Assembly: GCF_018139485.1 (NCBI RefSeq)
Contig: NZ_JAGSNF010000001.1
Location: forward strand, 248,001 to 312,000
DNA from: Phycicoccus avicenniae
GTDB lineage: Bacteria; Actinomycetota; Actinomycetes; Actinomycetales; Dermatophilaceae
DNA length: 64,000 nt
Direction of reading: 5' to 3'
Position numbers and translations under genes: made by a program. Below, piece by piece: positions 42,481 to 50,800 of this stretch. The notes beneath the pieces were generated by a model, which saw nothing but the letters and a program-made list of their open reading frames with translations, made no database searches and had not been told where the DNA came from. The number at the start of each line of letters is the position of its first letter. Positions within the stretch are counted from its first letter, which is position 1.

Positions 42481-44186
42481 ACGCCCCCAAGCAGCGGCGC
42501 TCGCGGATCATCCGCGGGGACATGCCGACCGACCCGATGCCGATGGCGGACCTGCTCCGCCGCACCCCGTACCGGCACGCCCGCATCCCCGACGCCGCTG
42601 CGGAGGAGCGCCAGGTCCGCCGCGGGCTCGAGCTCGCCGTGCGGGTCGGCGAGATCATGCTGCGGAGCGGAGCCGGCGCCCCCCACGTCGAGGGGAGCAT
42701 CGCGGCCGTCGCGGCCGCGGCGGGCGTCGACAAGGTCGACCTCGACATCACGATGCAGTCCGTGCTCGCCCAGGCCCGCAGCAGCGACGGGCGCGCACAC
42801 ACCCTGCTCAAGGTCGTGCGGCGGACCCGCTTCGACTACGCCCGGCTCGTCGCGGTCCACCAGCTCGTGCAGTCCCTCGTCGCGGGCGACATCACCGTCG
42901 AGGAGGCGTCGGACCGGCTGCGCCAGATCGAGCGGCACCGCCGTAACTTCTCGGCGAACGCGCTCGTCGTCGCCAACGCCGTCCTCGCCTCGGCCGTCGC
43001 CGTCCTCATCGGTGCCGGGATCGTCGCCGCGCTCGTCACGGCCGTCGTCGTCCTCGCCGTGCAGGGCGTCAACCGGCTGCACCAGCGCGTCGACCTGCCG
43101 GAGTTCTACGGCAACGCGATCAACGCCGGGACGGCCACCCTCCTCGCCGGCGGGTTCTACGCCCTCGGGGCCGCGGACCTCTTCCCGTTCGGCGGGCCGG
43201 ACTTCGCCTTCGTCGTCGCCGGCGGCATCGTCGCGATGCTGCCCGGACGCACGATGGCCTCGGCGATCGAGGACGTGATCTTCGGCTACCCGCTCACGGG
43301 GGCCGGTCGTCTGCTCGCCGTCTTCCTCTCGCTCACAGGCCTCATCATCGGCATCGCCGCAGGGCTCGGGGTCCTCCTCAACCTCACCCGGATGCTCGAC
43401 GCGTCGTTCGTCTCGCCCGCGGTGCTGGACCTCCGTGTCTCCGAGGCGCCGATCGTCCCCGCGCTGCTCGCCCCGCTCATCGTCGGGCTCGCGGCGGCCG
43501 TCACGGTCCAGAGCCGGTGGCGGCTCATCGTCCCCACCGGTGGCCTCACCCTCCTCGGGGTCGTCGTGGTCTCCCTCCTCGTCCGCGAGCTCGGGTTCGG
43601 CGTCATCACCGGCACCGGTATCGCGGCCGTCGTCGTCGGCCTCGCGGGGCGCTTCGTCGGGCAGCGGATGGGGGCGCCGTCGCTCGTCGTCGTCGTGCCG
43701 GCGCAGTTCGGCCTGCTCCCCGGTCTCACGATCTTCCGCGGTCTCTACGAGATGGTCGCGACGGGCTCCGCGCAGGGGCTGCTGTCGCTCCAGTCAGGTA
43801 TCACGACGCTGCTGAGCGCCGGGGCCGTCCTGCTCGCCATCGCGACCGGCACGGTGCTCGGTGAGTTCCTCGCCTCGCCGTGGGACACGAAGATGCGCGG
43901 CGTCGCCCGGACACCGGACGCCCGACCGGCGGCGGCCGACGCGACGTCGGCGGGGGCGGCGTTCGGCATCCCGACCGGGGCGATCGTGGTCGACCCGGTC
44001 GACGAGGTGCCGGTCCACGTCATCGAGCTCGCGGTGCCCGAGGTGAGAGCGCAGGCCGAGGAGCGGGACCCGGGGGAGCCGGATCCGGAGGGCCCGGAGG
44101 ACGGGCGCCGGGACGACGAGCACGTCGCCGCCGTCGCCGAGGGACCGACGACCTCCCGGCCGCACCGCCCCGACGACCGACGCTGA
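42477..44186 (+). CDS. ThrE-type threonine/serine exporter family protein
   Basis: 569 residues. An N-terminal cytoplasmic ThrE (DUF1212) region (ELAVRVGEIMLRSGAGAPHVE, DKVDLDITMQSVLAQA) plus about ten membrane helices, with the second half (from about 320) matching the ThrE_2/DUF3815 domain (e.g. PSLVVVVPAQFGLLPGLTIFRGLYEM). Both domains in one chain match Corynebacterium ThrE, which exports threonine and serine. A ~75-residue acidic C-terminal tail follows. Coupled by GTGA overlap to the kinase gene. Confidence 0.88.
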   Translation: MNAPKQRRSRIIRGDMPTDPMPMADLLRRTPYRHARIPDAAAEERQVRRGLELAVRVGEIMLRSGAGAPHVEGSIAAVAAAAGVDKVDLDITMQSVLAQARSSDGRAHTLLKVVRRTRFDYARLVAVHQLVQSLVAGDITVEEASDRLRQIERHRRNFSANALVVANAVLASAVAVLIGAGIVAALVTAVVVLAVQGVNRLHQRVDLPEFYGNAINAGTATLLAGGFYALGAADLFPFGGPDFAFVVAGGIVAMLPGRTMASAIEDVIFGYPLTGAGRLLAVFLSLTGLIIGIAAGLGVLLNLTRMLDASFVSPAVLDLRVSEAPIVPALLAPLIVGLAAAVTVQSRWRLIVPTGGLTLLGVVVVSLLVRELGFGVITGTGIAAVVVGLAGRFVGQRMGAPSLVVVVPAQFGLLPGLTIFRGLYEMVATGSAQGLLSLQSGITTLLSAGAVLLAIATGTVLGEFLASPWDTKMRGVARTPDARPAAADATSAGAAFGIPTGAIVVDPVDEVPVHVIELAVPEVRAQAEERDPGEPDPEGPEDGRRDDEHVAAVAEGPTTSRPHRPDDRR

Positions 44187-44230
44187 GGACACGCTGGGCC
44201 CGCGATTCCCGCGGTACTCCCGGCGCCGCC

Positions 44231-44236
44231 TACCCT
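44231..44236 (+). promoter_or_regulatory. -10 box of the LCP lipoprotein gene
   Basis: TACCCT, 8 nt before ATG 44245. Confidence 0.4.
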
Positions 44237-44244
44237 CTGGGGCC

Positions 44245-45330
44245 ATGCGCACCCCTGCCGTCGTGCTCACCACCGCCCTCGTCCTGTCCGTGGCCGCCTG
44301 CTCCGGCGACCCCGAGCCGGCGACGACCGCCGCGCCCACCTCGTCCTCGCCGACCGCGACGCCGACCCCCACGCCCGACGTCGTCGTCGACGGCGCGAAC
44401 GCGCGGCTCACCGCCGCCGTCGCCGAGGTGTACGAGGGCGAGACGGGGATCGAGGCGCAGGCGCACCTCGGGACCTGGAAGAAGCAGCGGGTCGCCGTCG
44501 TCACCCACGACGACGACGTGACGCTCGCCGTCGGCCCGGACTGGGAGGTCGTCGGCGGCTGGTGGCCCTCGCTGGACCGGGGCGCCGACCTCGGCGACGA
44601 GGCGCGGTTCGTCCTCGTCATCGGCTCCGACGCCCGCCCCGGCACGACGCTGAAGGGCACCCGCGCGGACGCCATCCAGGTCATCGGGATCGACGGCGAG
44701 GGCGGGGGCGGCGTCCTGGGGATGGCCCGCGACATCTGGGCGCCGATGCCCGGCGGCGGCAGCGCGAAGCTCAACGCCGCGTTCGCGTTCGACGGGGGCG
44801 AGGGGCAGGTCGAGGCCGTCGAGGACGTCACCGGCCTGCCGATCGAGGGGTACGTCGCGACCGGTTTCGGCGGGTTCGAGGAGATCGTCGACGAGTCCGG
44901 CGGGCTGCCGATGACGATCGCGAAGAAGGTCGTGCTCCAGGACACGGTCACCGTGCCGAAGGGCGAGCAGACCCTCGACGGCGAGAAGGCGCTCGCCTAC
45001 GCGCGGGAGCGCAAGTCGCTGCCGGACGGTGACTTCGGGCGCTCGCGGCACCAGGGGCTCACCCTGCTCGCGGCGGCCGTCGCGGCCCGGCTGTCCGGGC
45101 CGGAGATCATCGCCGAGGAGATGACCCTCGTCGACGCGCACGCCGAGAGCGACCTGTCGGCGGAGGAGGCGCTGACCTTCGTCGCGGCGTTCTTCCGGGT
45201 GAACCCCACGAAGGTCGGCCACCACGTCGCGAAGGGCGGCTTCGGGACGAGCTCGGATGGGCAGTCGATCGTCGTCCTCGACCAGGAGTCGAAGGACGTC
45301 TTCCGCGAGTTCCGCGACGGCCGCCTCTGA
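44245..45330 (+). CDS. LCP-domain lipoprotein
   Basis: 361 residues. A signal peptide with lipobox SVAAC puts the lipid on Cys19, then a Thr/Ser/Pro linker. The LCP core runs from about 125: FVLVIGSDARPGTTLKGTRADAIQVIGID, GMARDIWAPM, LNAAFAFDGGEGQVEAVEDVTG and YARERKSLPDGDFGRSRHQG. The key Asp and Arg residues survive, but the usual SD before the second strand is AD. LCP proteins are normally anchored by a membrane helix rather than a lipid, so this is an unusual form. A second, conventional LCP gene is at 4752. Confidence 0.82.
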   Translation: MRTPAVVLTTALVLSVAACSGDPEPATTAAPTSSSPTATPTPTPDVVVDGANARLTAAVAEVYEGETGIEAQAHLGTWKKQRVAVVTHDDDVTLAVGPDWEVVGGWWPSLDRGADLGDEARFVLVIGSDARPGTTLKGTRADAIQVIGIDGEGGGGVLGMARDIWAPMPGGGSAKLNAAFAFDGGEGQVEAVEDVTGLPIEGYVATGFGGFEEIVDESGGLPMTIAKKVVLQDTVTVPKGEQTLDGEKALAYARERKSLPDGDFGRSRHQGLTLLAAAVAARLSGPEIIAEEMTLVDAHAESDLSAEEALTFVAAFFRVNPTKVGHHVAKGGFGTSSDGQSIVVLDQESKDVFREFRDGRL

Positions 45331-45424
45331 GCCGCGCCGATGGTGGTCCGCGGGTGCCCGACGGCGCGTGAGGTATCGCTCACGGACCGTCGAGCACCCG
45401 GGCAGCGGGGGGTGCCCTCCCGCG

Positions 45425-45430
45425 TAGAGT
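45425..45430 (+). promoter_or_regulatory. Probable -10 box of the tRNA-Thr gene
   Basis: TAGAGT, 30 bases upstream of the mature 5' end. No clear -35 is visible. Confidence 0.4.
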
Positions 45431-45459
45431 GTGGCCCCGCGGCCGGGTGCCGGTCGCGT

Positions 45460-45532
45460 GCTGGCGTGGCGCAACCGGTAGCGCACCTGTCTTGTAAACA
45501 GGGGGTTGGGGGTTCGAGTCCCCCCGCCAGCT
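45460..45532 (+). tRNA. tRNA-Thr (anticodon TGT)
   Basis: A 73-nt cloverleaf: acceptor stem GCTGGCG / CGCCAGC, D stem GCGC / GCGC, anticodon stem CCTGT / ACAGG with loop CTTGTAA (anticodon TGT at 45493-45495), T stem GGGGG / CCCCC with loop TTCGAGT, and discriminator T as in other threonine tRNAs. CCA is not encoded. Reads codon ACA. Confidence 0.95.
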
Positions 45533-45640
45533 CGTCTCCCCGTGTGCCGCACGACCTGGCGGGGTGGCGGCCGCGGTGACCTCCGTCGGCCTCTCGGTCC
45601 GATCGGTGCGGTTCCCCGTCGCAGGAGCGTCCGGGACGGT

Positions 45641-45674
45641 TACGCTCCGCCCGTCCGCATCGAGAAGGGGGAGG
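45641..45674 (+). promoter_or_regulatory. -10 box and ribosome-binding site of the secreted-protein gene
   Basis: TACGCT at 45641-45646 and GAAGGGGGAGG (45664-45674) close to the ATG at 45677. No other feature is seen in the 144 bases after the tRNA. Confidence 0.5.
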
Positions 45675-45676
45675 CC

Positions 45677-47677
45677 ATGTCGGCCGTCGCGCGCCTGTCG
45701 GTCGTCCTGTCCACCGCCGTCGCGCTCGTCGCCGGACCGGCCGTGGTCCCGGGCGCGGCCTCCGAACCCGGCGACCCGCTCGTCGCGCTGCTCGTCGTGA
45801 ACGCCGACAGCGCCACACCCGGGGTCGTCGACGGGCCCTTCGACGTCGTGGCCGAGCTGACCGGCGCCGGCGCCGCCGACGTCTCGCTGGTCCTGCGCCT
45901 GCCGTCGTGGCAGCACAGCACCCCACCCTCTCCGGCTCCGGTCGTCGTCCGGGGTGGGACCTGCACCGCGACGTGCCGCGTCACGTGGCGCGTGGACCCG
46001 GCGGACCGACGGTTCCCGTGGTACCCCGGCGGCGCCCGTCTCGACCTCTCGGCCACCTCCTCGGGTCGGTCCCTCGACACCTACGGCACGTACGTGCGCT
46101 ACGACCCGCCCGTGGCGCCGTCCTGGGTCAAGCGTCTCGAGGCCTTCCCGACGAAGAACACGGCGGGCTACGCGGCGGAGGTCTTCGACACCGGTGGTGT
46201 CGTCCATGTCGCCGGGATGCCGGGCCGAGGCGCGGGGGAGCGGCTCGCCGTCACGCTGGAGCCCCTGGTGCCGGGGCCCGACGACCCACCACCGGCGAGC
46301 GCGACCGGCTCGTGGGGGAGCGATCCCGACACGGGGTACGCGGAGGGCTCCGTCGTCCTCGACACCACGACCGTTCCCGAGGGCCGCTACCGGCTGCGCG
46401 TCCAGGCCCACGACGGAGCAGGGCACTGGTCCTACCCCGGGACGGGCGTCCTCGTCGTCGCGCACCGTCCCGTCGTCTCCGCCCGGGCGGGCGGCAGTGG
46501 GGTCGTCGCGCTGGGGATGCCGACCGGCCTGACGGCGACGGTCCAGGCGCCGCGAGCCTCGACCGATGACCTCGGCGTCCTCCGGGTCACCGTCGGAGGA
46601 CGGACGACGGAGCACCCCGGCGGGCTGCTCTCCTGGTACACCCCGCGGGACCGTACCCAGCCCTCCTCCCGCACGGTCACCCTGCCGACGACGGGTCTCC
46701 CGGCCGGGAGGACGCCGGTCTCGGTCGAGGTGCTCGACGCACGGGGGGTCGTCGTCGGGCGCGCCACGACGAGCGTCGACGTGGTCGACTTCCAGGTCCG
46801 CGTGGAGGCACCGCCTCTCGTCGTGGGTCGGCGGACGACGGCCCGGCTCAGCGCCCGGATCCCCGCGGGGGTGGACGTCCGCGACTGCCGGCTGGTCCTC
46901 CGCGAGGCGAACCTGACGTCCGAGGGGCCCGACCTCTGCCCGGAGACCTCCGTCACCGTGCTCGACGCGACGAGGCCGATCGTGCCGACCGCCGCCGGCA
47001 CTGCGTCACTGGGCGCCTCGATCCTGCTGCACGACGCGGCGGGGCCGGTCACCGAACGACCCGTCACCGTGCACGCACGACGGACCGTGACGCTCCAGGC
47101 GCCGAACCGTTCCCGGTGGGGCTCGGTGCACACGGCCACCGTGACCGTGAGCGACGAGCGGACCCTCGGCACGACGTCCGCGGCCCGGTCCGGTCTGGCG
47201 GTCGCGGTGGAGCGGCGCGCCGCCGGCTCGGACCGGTGGGTGACGGTCGCCCGCGGCGAGACCGGGTCCGGCGGGGTGGCGCGGCTGCGGTACTCGCAAC
47301 GCGCGACGGGTCGCCTGCGGGCCGTCGTCGTGGGCACCGTGCCCGGCACCTCGGTCCGGTCGCCGTCCCGGCCGACGACGTCGGTGGCGTCGGTCCGCTG
47401 GACCGGCCTCCCGTCGTCGTCGCGGGTCGGCGCGGCCGTCCGGGCGACCGTCGTGGCCACGCCCTACGAGTCGGGCGCCCGCGTGCGGTTCCAGGCCCGC
47501 AAGGTGGGGGCGAGGACCTGGCGGACCCTCGCCTCCGGTGCCGTGACCTCCAGCGGGTCGGCCTCCGTCCGCGCCCGGTTCGCCTCGCGAGGGACGTGGG
47601 AGGTCCGGGTCGAGCGGGTCGCGACGCCCCGGCAGGTCGCCGGGTACAGCAGCGTGCGACGCGTCGTCGTCGGCTGA
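45677..47677 (+). CDS. Large secreted beta-rich protein of unknown function
   Basis: 666 residues. A signal peptide (about 1-28, ending near VVPGAASEP) and no later membrane helix or sorting signal, so it is probably released. The rest is beta-strand patterned and looks like four to six Ig-like modules, e.g. FDVVAELTGAGAADVSLVLR, YRLRVQAHDGAGHWSYPGTG and, at the end, VRFQARKVGARTWRTLASG and GTWEVRVERVATPRQVAGYS, the last like modules of actinobacterial exported proteins. Four Cys are in the mature protein. No enzyme motif. It sits directly after tRNA-Thr, a common insertion spot, but no integrase or att repeat is visible. Confidence 0.72.
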   Translation: MSAVARLSVVLSTAVALVAGPAVVPGAASEPGDPLVALLVVNADSATPGVVDGPFDVVAELTGAGAADVSLVLRLPSWQHSTPPSPAPVVVRGGTCTATCRVTWRVDPADRRFPWYPGGARLDLSATSSGRSLDTYGTYVRYDPPVAPSWVKRLEAFPTKNTAGYAAEVFDTGGVVHVAGMPGRGAGERLAVTLEPLVPGPDDPPPASATGSWGSDPDTGYAEGSVVLDTTTVPEGRYRLRVQAHDGAGHWSYPGTGVLVVAHRPVVSARAGGSGVVALGMPTGLTATVQAPRASTDDLGVLRVTVGGRTTEHPGGLLSWYTPRDRTQPSSRTVTLPTTGLPAGRTPVSVEVLDARGVVVGRATTSVDVVDFQVRVEAPPLVVGRRTTARLSARIPAGVDVRDCRLVLREANLTSEGPDLCPETSVTVLDATRPIVPTAAGTASLGASILLHDAAGPVTERPVTVHARRTVTLQAPNRSRWGSVHTATVTVSDERTLGTTSAARSGLAVAVERRAAGSDRWVTVARGETGSGGVARLRYSQRATGRLRAVVVGTVPGTSVRSPSRPTTSVASVRWTGLPSSSRVGAAVRATVVATPYESGARVRFQARKVGARTWRTLASGAVTSSGSASVRARFASRGTWEVRVERVATPRQVAGYSSVRRVVVG

Positions 47678-47710
47678 GCAACACGGAGGGACCCACCGGG
47701 CCGGTGCCCG

Positions 47711-47716
47711 TACGGT
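47711..47716 (+). promoter_or_regulatory. -10 box of the DUF3253 gene
   Basis: TACGGT followed by GAGGAG and the ATG at 47723. The six bases could act either as the start of a leaderless spacer or as a ribosome-binding site for a longer transcript. Confidence 0.4.
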
Positions 47717-47722
47717 GAGGAG

Positions 47723-48229
47723 ATGGGCGCGGACGAGCCGGAACGGACCGCCGACGGCAGGTACGTCGTCGTCGACGGACGGCGCTGGCGGGCGAGCGAC
47801 CCCGGTATCCCCGACCGGCTCCGGGCCGAGCTCGTCGCCGAGCTCATGGCCGCCCGTCGTGCCGTCCGCTCCGACGGCGACGCCGCGCGGCACCGGGTCC
47901 AGGACGCCAAGGTCGCCCTCGGGGAGCGGGGCGAGCCGTGGTGGGAGGAGCCGTCCGACGAGGGCCGGGCCACCCGGATGACCGCGGCACTGCGCACCCT
48001 GCTGCGGCACCGGCCGGACGGGACGGTGTGCCCGAGCGAGGTCGCCCGGGTCGTCGGCGGCGAGGACTGGAAGCCCTGGTCGAGGCCCGCACGCGACCTG
48101 GCGTTCGACCTCGCGGACGGAGGAGTCGTCCGGGTGCTGCAGAAGGGCGAGCCTGTCGGGCGCGACGTGCGGGGGCCGGTGCGGATCGGCCGCGGGGGGT
48201 CGTTCGACGACGGGTCCGCTGCCGGGTGA
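47723..48229 (+). CDS. DUF3253 domain-containing protein
   Basis: 168 residues. The N-terminal half (RYVVVDGRRWRASDPGIPDRL, LVAELMAARRAVRSDGDAA) matches a small helical domain seen with DUF3253 in actinobacteria, and the C-terminal DUF3253 (RTLLRHRPDGTVCPSEVARVVGGEDWKPWSRPARDLAFDLADGG) has a winged-helix look. Possibly DNA-binding; function unknown. It ends one base before the convergent zinc-ribbon gene ends. Confidence 0.82.
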   Translation: MGADEPERTADGRYVVVDGRRWRASDPGIPDRLRAELVAELMAARRAVRSDGDAARHRVQDAKVALGERGEPWWEEPSDEGRATRMTAALRTLLRHRPDGTVCPSEVARVVGGEDWKPWSRPARDLAFDLADGGVVRVLQKGEPVGRDVRGPVRIGRGGSFDDGSAAG

Positions 48230-48230
48230 T

Positions 48231-49307
48231 CTACCCCTCGTCGGGGCGCTCGACGTACACGACCGCGTCGTCGCCCCCGCGGCACACGACGGGCGCGGTG
48301 TCCTCGCACTCCATGGCGTACTCCTCGTCGGTGACCGGCGAGGTCGCGGTGACGGTCGCCGGGAGGTCCGGCGAGTCCTCGAGCAGGGCCCGCGTCACGG
48401 AGACCGCGAAGGGGCAGCTCGTCACGTCGTTGCCGCGGTAGGCCGTCGCGCCGCCGACCTCCTCGCACTGCTCGGCGGACGCGGGGATCTCGACCGCCTC
48501 GGGCTCGTCGGCGGACTCCTCGGCGGACGGCGACTGCGACGGGGACTCCGACGGCTCGCCCTCCGAGGACGCGGAGTCCTCGGGGCTCGGGGAGACGCTG
48601 CCGGTGGACGACGGACTCGGGGCCGCGGTCTGCGAGTCGTCGCCGTCCGGGCCGAGCAGCAGCCAGCCGGCGGCGGCGAGCAGGACGACGAGGAGGACGA
48701 CGAGCGCCGGGAAGAGCACCCCGCCGCCGCGGCTCCTGCGGTCCCCGTCGACCGGGACGCCCCGGTCGTCGTAGGCGTCGGGGCCGTAGGGGTCGTGGGC
48801 GTCGTCGGCTTCGGCCCGAGGGGCGGGGGCGCCGTACGCCGCACGGACGGGCGCCGGGCCGTCGTACCTCGGCTCGTCGTACCCGTCGCCGGCGTCGTAC
48901 GGGTCGTAGTGTGCGGGACCGGATCCCTGCGGCTCGGCGTCGCGCGGGTCCGGGCCGGCGGAACCGGGGTGGGCCGCCGTCGGCTGCTCGACTGCGTGGT
49001 CCTCGGGGCGGTGGACGGGTTGCTCGTCGGTCGGGGCGAGGTCCTCGTCGTACGTGCGCTCGTCGTGCCCGTGGTCGTCGTCGCCGTGGTCGCGGTCGTC
49101 CGCCGCGGCCGTCCCCACCGCGGCCGCACCCGCCCCGGGCATGATCTCGTCGTAGAGCGACGTGCTCTGCTGCGGGTAGCCGCCCTCGCCCGGCTCCGCC
49201 GTCCCGGCGAACAGGTCCAGCCCGCACTCGGAGCAGAAGCGGTCGTCCGCGCGCACGCCCGCCCCGCACTCGGGGCACGAGGCGGTCTTCCGTCCGAAAG
49301 CGCTCAT
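48231..49307 (-). CDS. Zinc-ribbon single-pass membrane protein with acidic linkers
   Basis: 358 residues. An N-terminal zinc ribbon (Cys11, Cys14, Cys25, Cys28), about 160 residues rich in Asp, Pro, His and Tyr without order, one membrane helix near 198-220 (VLFPALVVLLVVLLAAAGWLLL), an outer Ser/Glu/Pro-rich stalk and a ~75-residue C-terminal domain with four Cys (SAEQCEEVGG, VTSCPFAVSVTRALL, AMECEDTAPVVC). The last domain is probably disulfide-bonded. Function unknown. Start fixed by TACAGT-6 nt-ATG. Confidence 0.75.
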   Translation of the reverse strand: MSAFGRKTASCPECGAGVRADDRFCSECGLDLFAGTAEPGEGGYPQQSTSLYDEIMPGAGAAAVGTAAADDRDHGDDDHGHDERTYDEDLAPTDEQPVHRPEDHAVEQPTAAHPGSAGPDPRDAEPQGSGPAHYDPYDAGDGYDEPRYDGPAPVRAAYGAPAPRAEADDAHDPYGPDAYDDRGVPVDGDRRSRGGGVLFPALVVLLVVLLAAAGWLLLGPDGDDSQTAAPSPSSTGSVSPSPEDSASSEGEPSESPSQSPSAEESADEPEAVEIPASAEQCEEVGGATAYRGNDVTSCPFAVSVTRALLEDSPDLPATVTATSPVTDEEYAMECEDTAPVVCRGGDDAVVYVERPDEG

Positions 49308-49313
49308 CCGGTC

Positions 49314-49319
49314 ACTGTA
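49314..49319 (-). promoter_or_regulatory. -10 box of the zinc-ribbon protein gene
   Basis: TACAGT on the minus strand, 6 nt before ATG 49307. Confidence 0.5.
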
Positions 49320-49428
49320 ACGAGCCGCGGGCCGCCGGCTCCACGAGCGATCCGGGCCGCGGACGCCGTCACCGCGCGCTGCGGTCCCTGTGGCACCCTG
49401 GCCCCGTCGAGAGGGAGAGGTGGTCCGG

Positions 49429-50028
49429 ATGGCCGTCGTGACCCGGGGCTTCCACGGCCGTCGCCGGGAGCCCGACCCGCGCATCCCGCCCGGTCAGTAC
49501 CTCGAGACCGACTTCCCCGTCCTCGCCATCGGACCGACGCCGCGGGTGTCCACCGACGACTGGACGCTCACCGTCACCGACGTCGACGGGTCGAGGTCCA
49601 CGCTCGACTGGCGAGGACTGCGCGCCCTGCCGGCCGAGGACGTCGAGACCGACCTGCACTGCGTCACGACGTGGAGCAAGCTCGACACCCGCTGGCGCGG
49701 CGTGCCCGTCGGCGCCGTCCTGGGGGACGCGGGGGCCGGCGCCCACCACGTCCTCGCGCACTCCGCGGACGGGTACACGACGAACCTCCCGCTCGCCGAC
49801 CTCGTCGACGGCCGGGCCTGGGTGGCCTTCGAGTACGACGGCCGGCCGCTCGAGCCGTGGCACGGCGGCCCGGTCCGCCTCCTCGTCCCGCACCTGTACC
49901 TGTGGAAGTCGGCGAAGTGGCTCACGGGCCTGGAGCTGCTCCGAGAGGACAGCCCCGGCTTCTGGGAGCGGCTCGGCTACCACTCCTACGGCGACCCGTG
50001 GCGCGAGCAGCGCTACGTCGGCGACTGA
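49429..50028 (+). CDS. Sulfite-oxidase-like molybdopterin oxidoreductase, cytoplasmic single-domain form
   Basis: 199 residues of the molybdopterin-dependent (SUOX/YedY) fold. The molybdenum thiolate ligand is Cys78 in DLHCVTTWSKLD, followed by the TRWRGVPVGAVL segment and the C-terminal LYLWKSAKWLTGLELL. No Tat or other signal peptide is seen, so it probably works in the cytoplasm. ATG 49429 has a good ribosome-binding site (GAGGGAGAGG); a frame 13 codons longer is less likely. The flavin reductase gene 21 bases downstream is the obvious electron-transfer partner. Confidence 0.85.
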   Translation: MAVVTRGFHGRRREPDPRIPPGQYLETDFPVLAIGPTPRVSTDDWTLTVTDVDGSRSTLDWRGLRALPAEDVETDLHCVTTWSKLDTRWRGVPVGAVLGDAGAGAHHVLAHSADGYTTNLPLADLVDGRAWVAFEYDGRPLEPWHGGPVRLLVPHLYLWKSAKWLTGLELLREDSPGFWERLGYHSYGDPWREQRYVGD

Positions 50029-50049
50029 CCAGGTGACGGAGCAGCGCTG

Positions 50050-50778
50050 ATGGCGGGGCCCCTGCCCTGGCTGCGGGCGCGGATGGACGACGGGTGGCTC
50101 GAGACCCGGACGGCCCGCACGCTGACCTTCGACGTCCCCGGCTGGCCCGGCCACGACCCCGGCCAGCACGTCGACGTCCGGCTCACCGCCGAGGACGGGT
50201 ACACCGCCCAGCGCACGTACTCGCTCGCCTCCGCACCGGAGGAGGGGCGGCTCGTCCTCACCGTCCAGGCCGTCACCGAGGGCGAGGTATCGCCCCACCT
50301 CGTCGCGCAGATGCGCGCCGGCGACGAGTGCGAGGTGCGCGGGCCGGTCGGCGGCTGGTTCCGCTGGACCGCCGGGACGCCGGGCCCGGTCCTGCTCGTC
50401 GCGGGCGGCTCGGGCATCGTGCCCCTCATGTCGATGGTCCGCGAGAAGGCCCGCACGGGCGACCCGGCGCCCTTCCACCTCGTCTACTCGGTGCGCACGC
50501 CCGACCACGTCGTCTACACGAACGAGCTCTTCGCGCTGTCCCGGACGACGCCGGGACTCGTCGTCGACCGGCTGTACAGCCGGGGCGGGCTGCCCGACGA
50601 CACCCGCGCCCCCGGCCGGCTGCGGGCCGCCGACCTGCCGGGCCCGGACGCGACCGACGTCCCGCCGGTCGTCTACGTCTGCGGGCCGACCGGGTTCGTC
50701 GAGAGCGCGACGGAGCACCTGCTGGACCTCGGGCACCGGCCGTCGGCGATCCGGACCGAGCGCTTCGGCCCCACCTGA
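50050..50778 (+). CDS. Ferredoxin-reductase-like FAD/NAD(P)-binding protein without iron-sulfur domain
   Basis: 242 residues: an FAD-binding barrel (GQHVDVRL, then QRTYSLASAPEEGRLVL with the RxYS motif at about 58-61) and an NAD(P)-binding half (LLVAGGSGIVPLMSM, then VVYVCGPTGFVES). The C-terminal 2Fe-2S domain found in related oxygenase reductases is absent. Paired with the molybdenum protein at 49429, it may deliver electrons from NAD(P)H to the molybdenum centre, making a reductase system; inference from pairing. Confidence 0.86.
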   Translation: MAGPLPWLRARMDDGWLETRTARTLTFDVPGWPGHDPGQHVDVRLTAEDGYTAQRTYSLASAPEEGRLVLTVQAVTEGEVSPHLVAQMRAGDECEVRGPVGGWFRWTAGTPGPVLLVAGGSGIVPLMSMVREKARTGDPAPFHLVYSVRTPDHVVYTNELFALSRTTPGLVVDRLYSRGGLPDDTRAPGRLRAADLPGPDATDVPPVVYVCGPTGFVESATEHLLDLGHRPSAIRTERFGPT

Positions 50779-50800
50779 GTCGCCGCCGGAGCGGGCGAGG

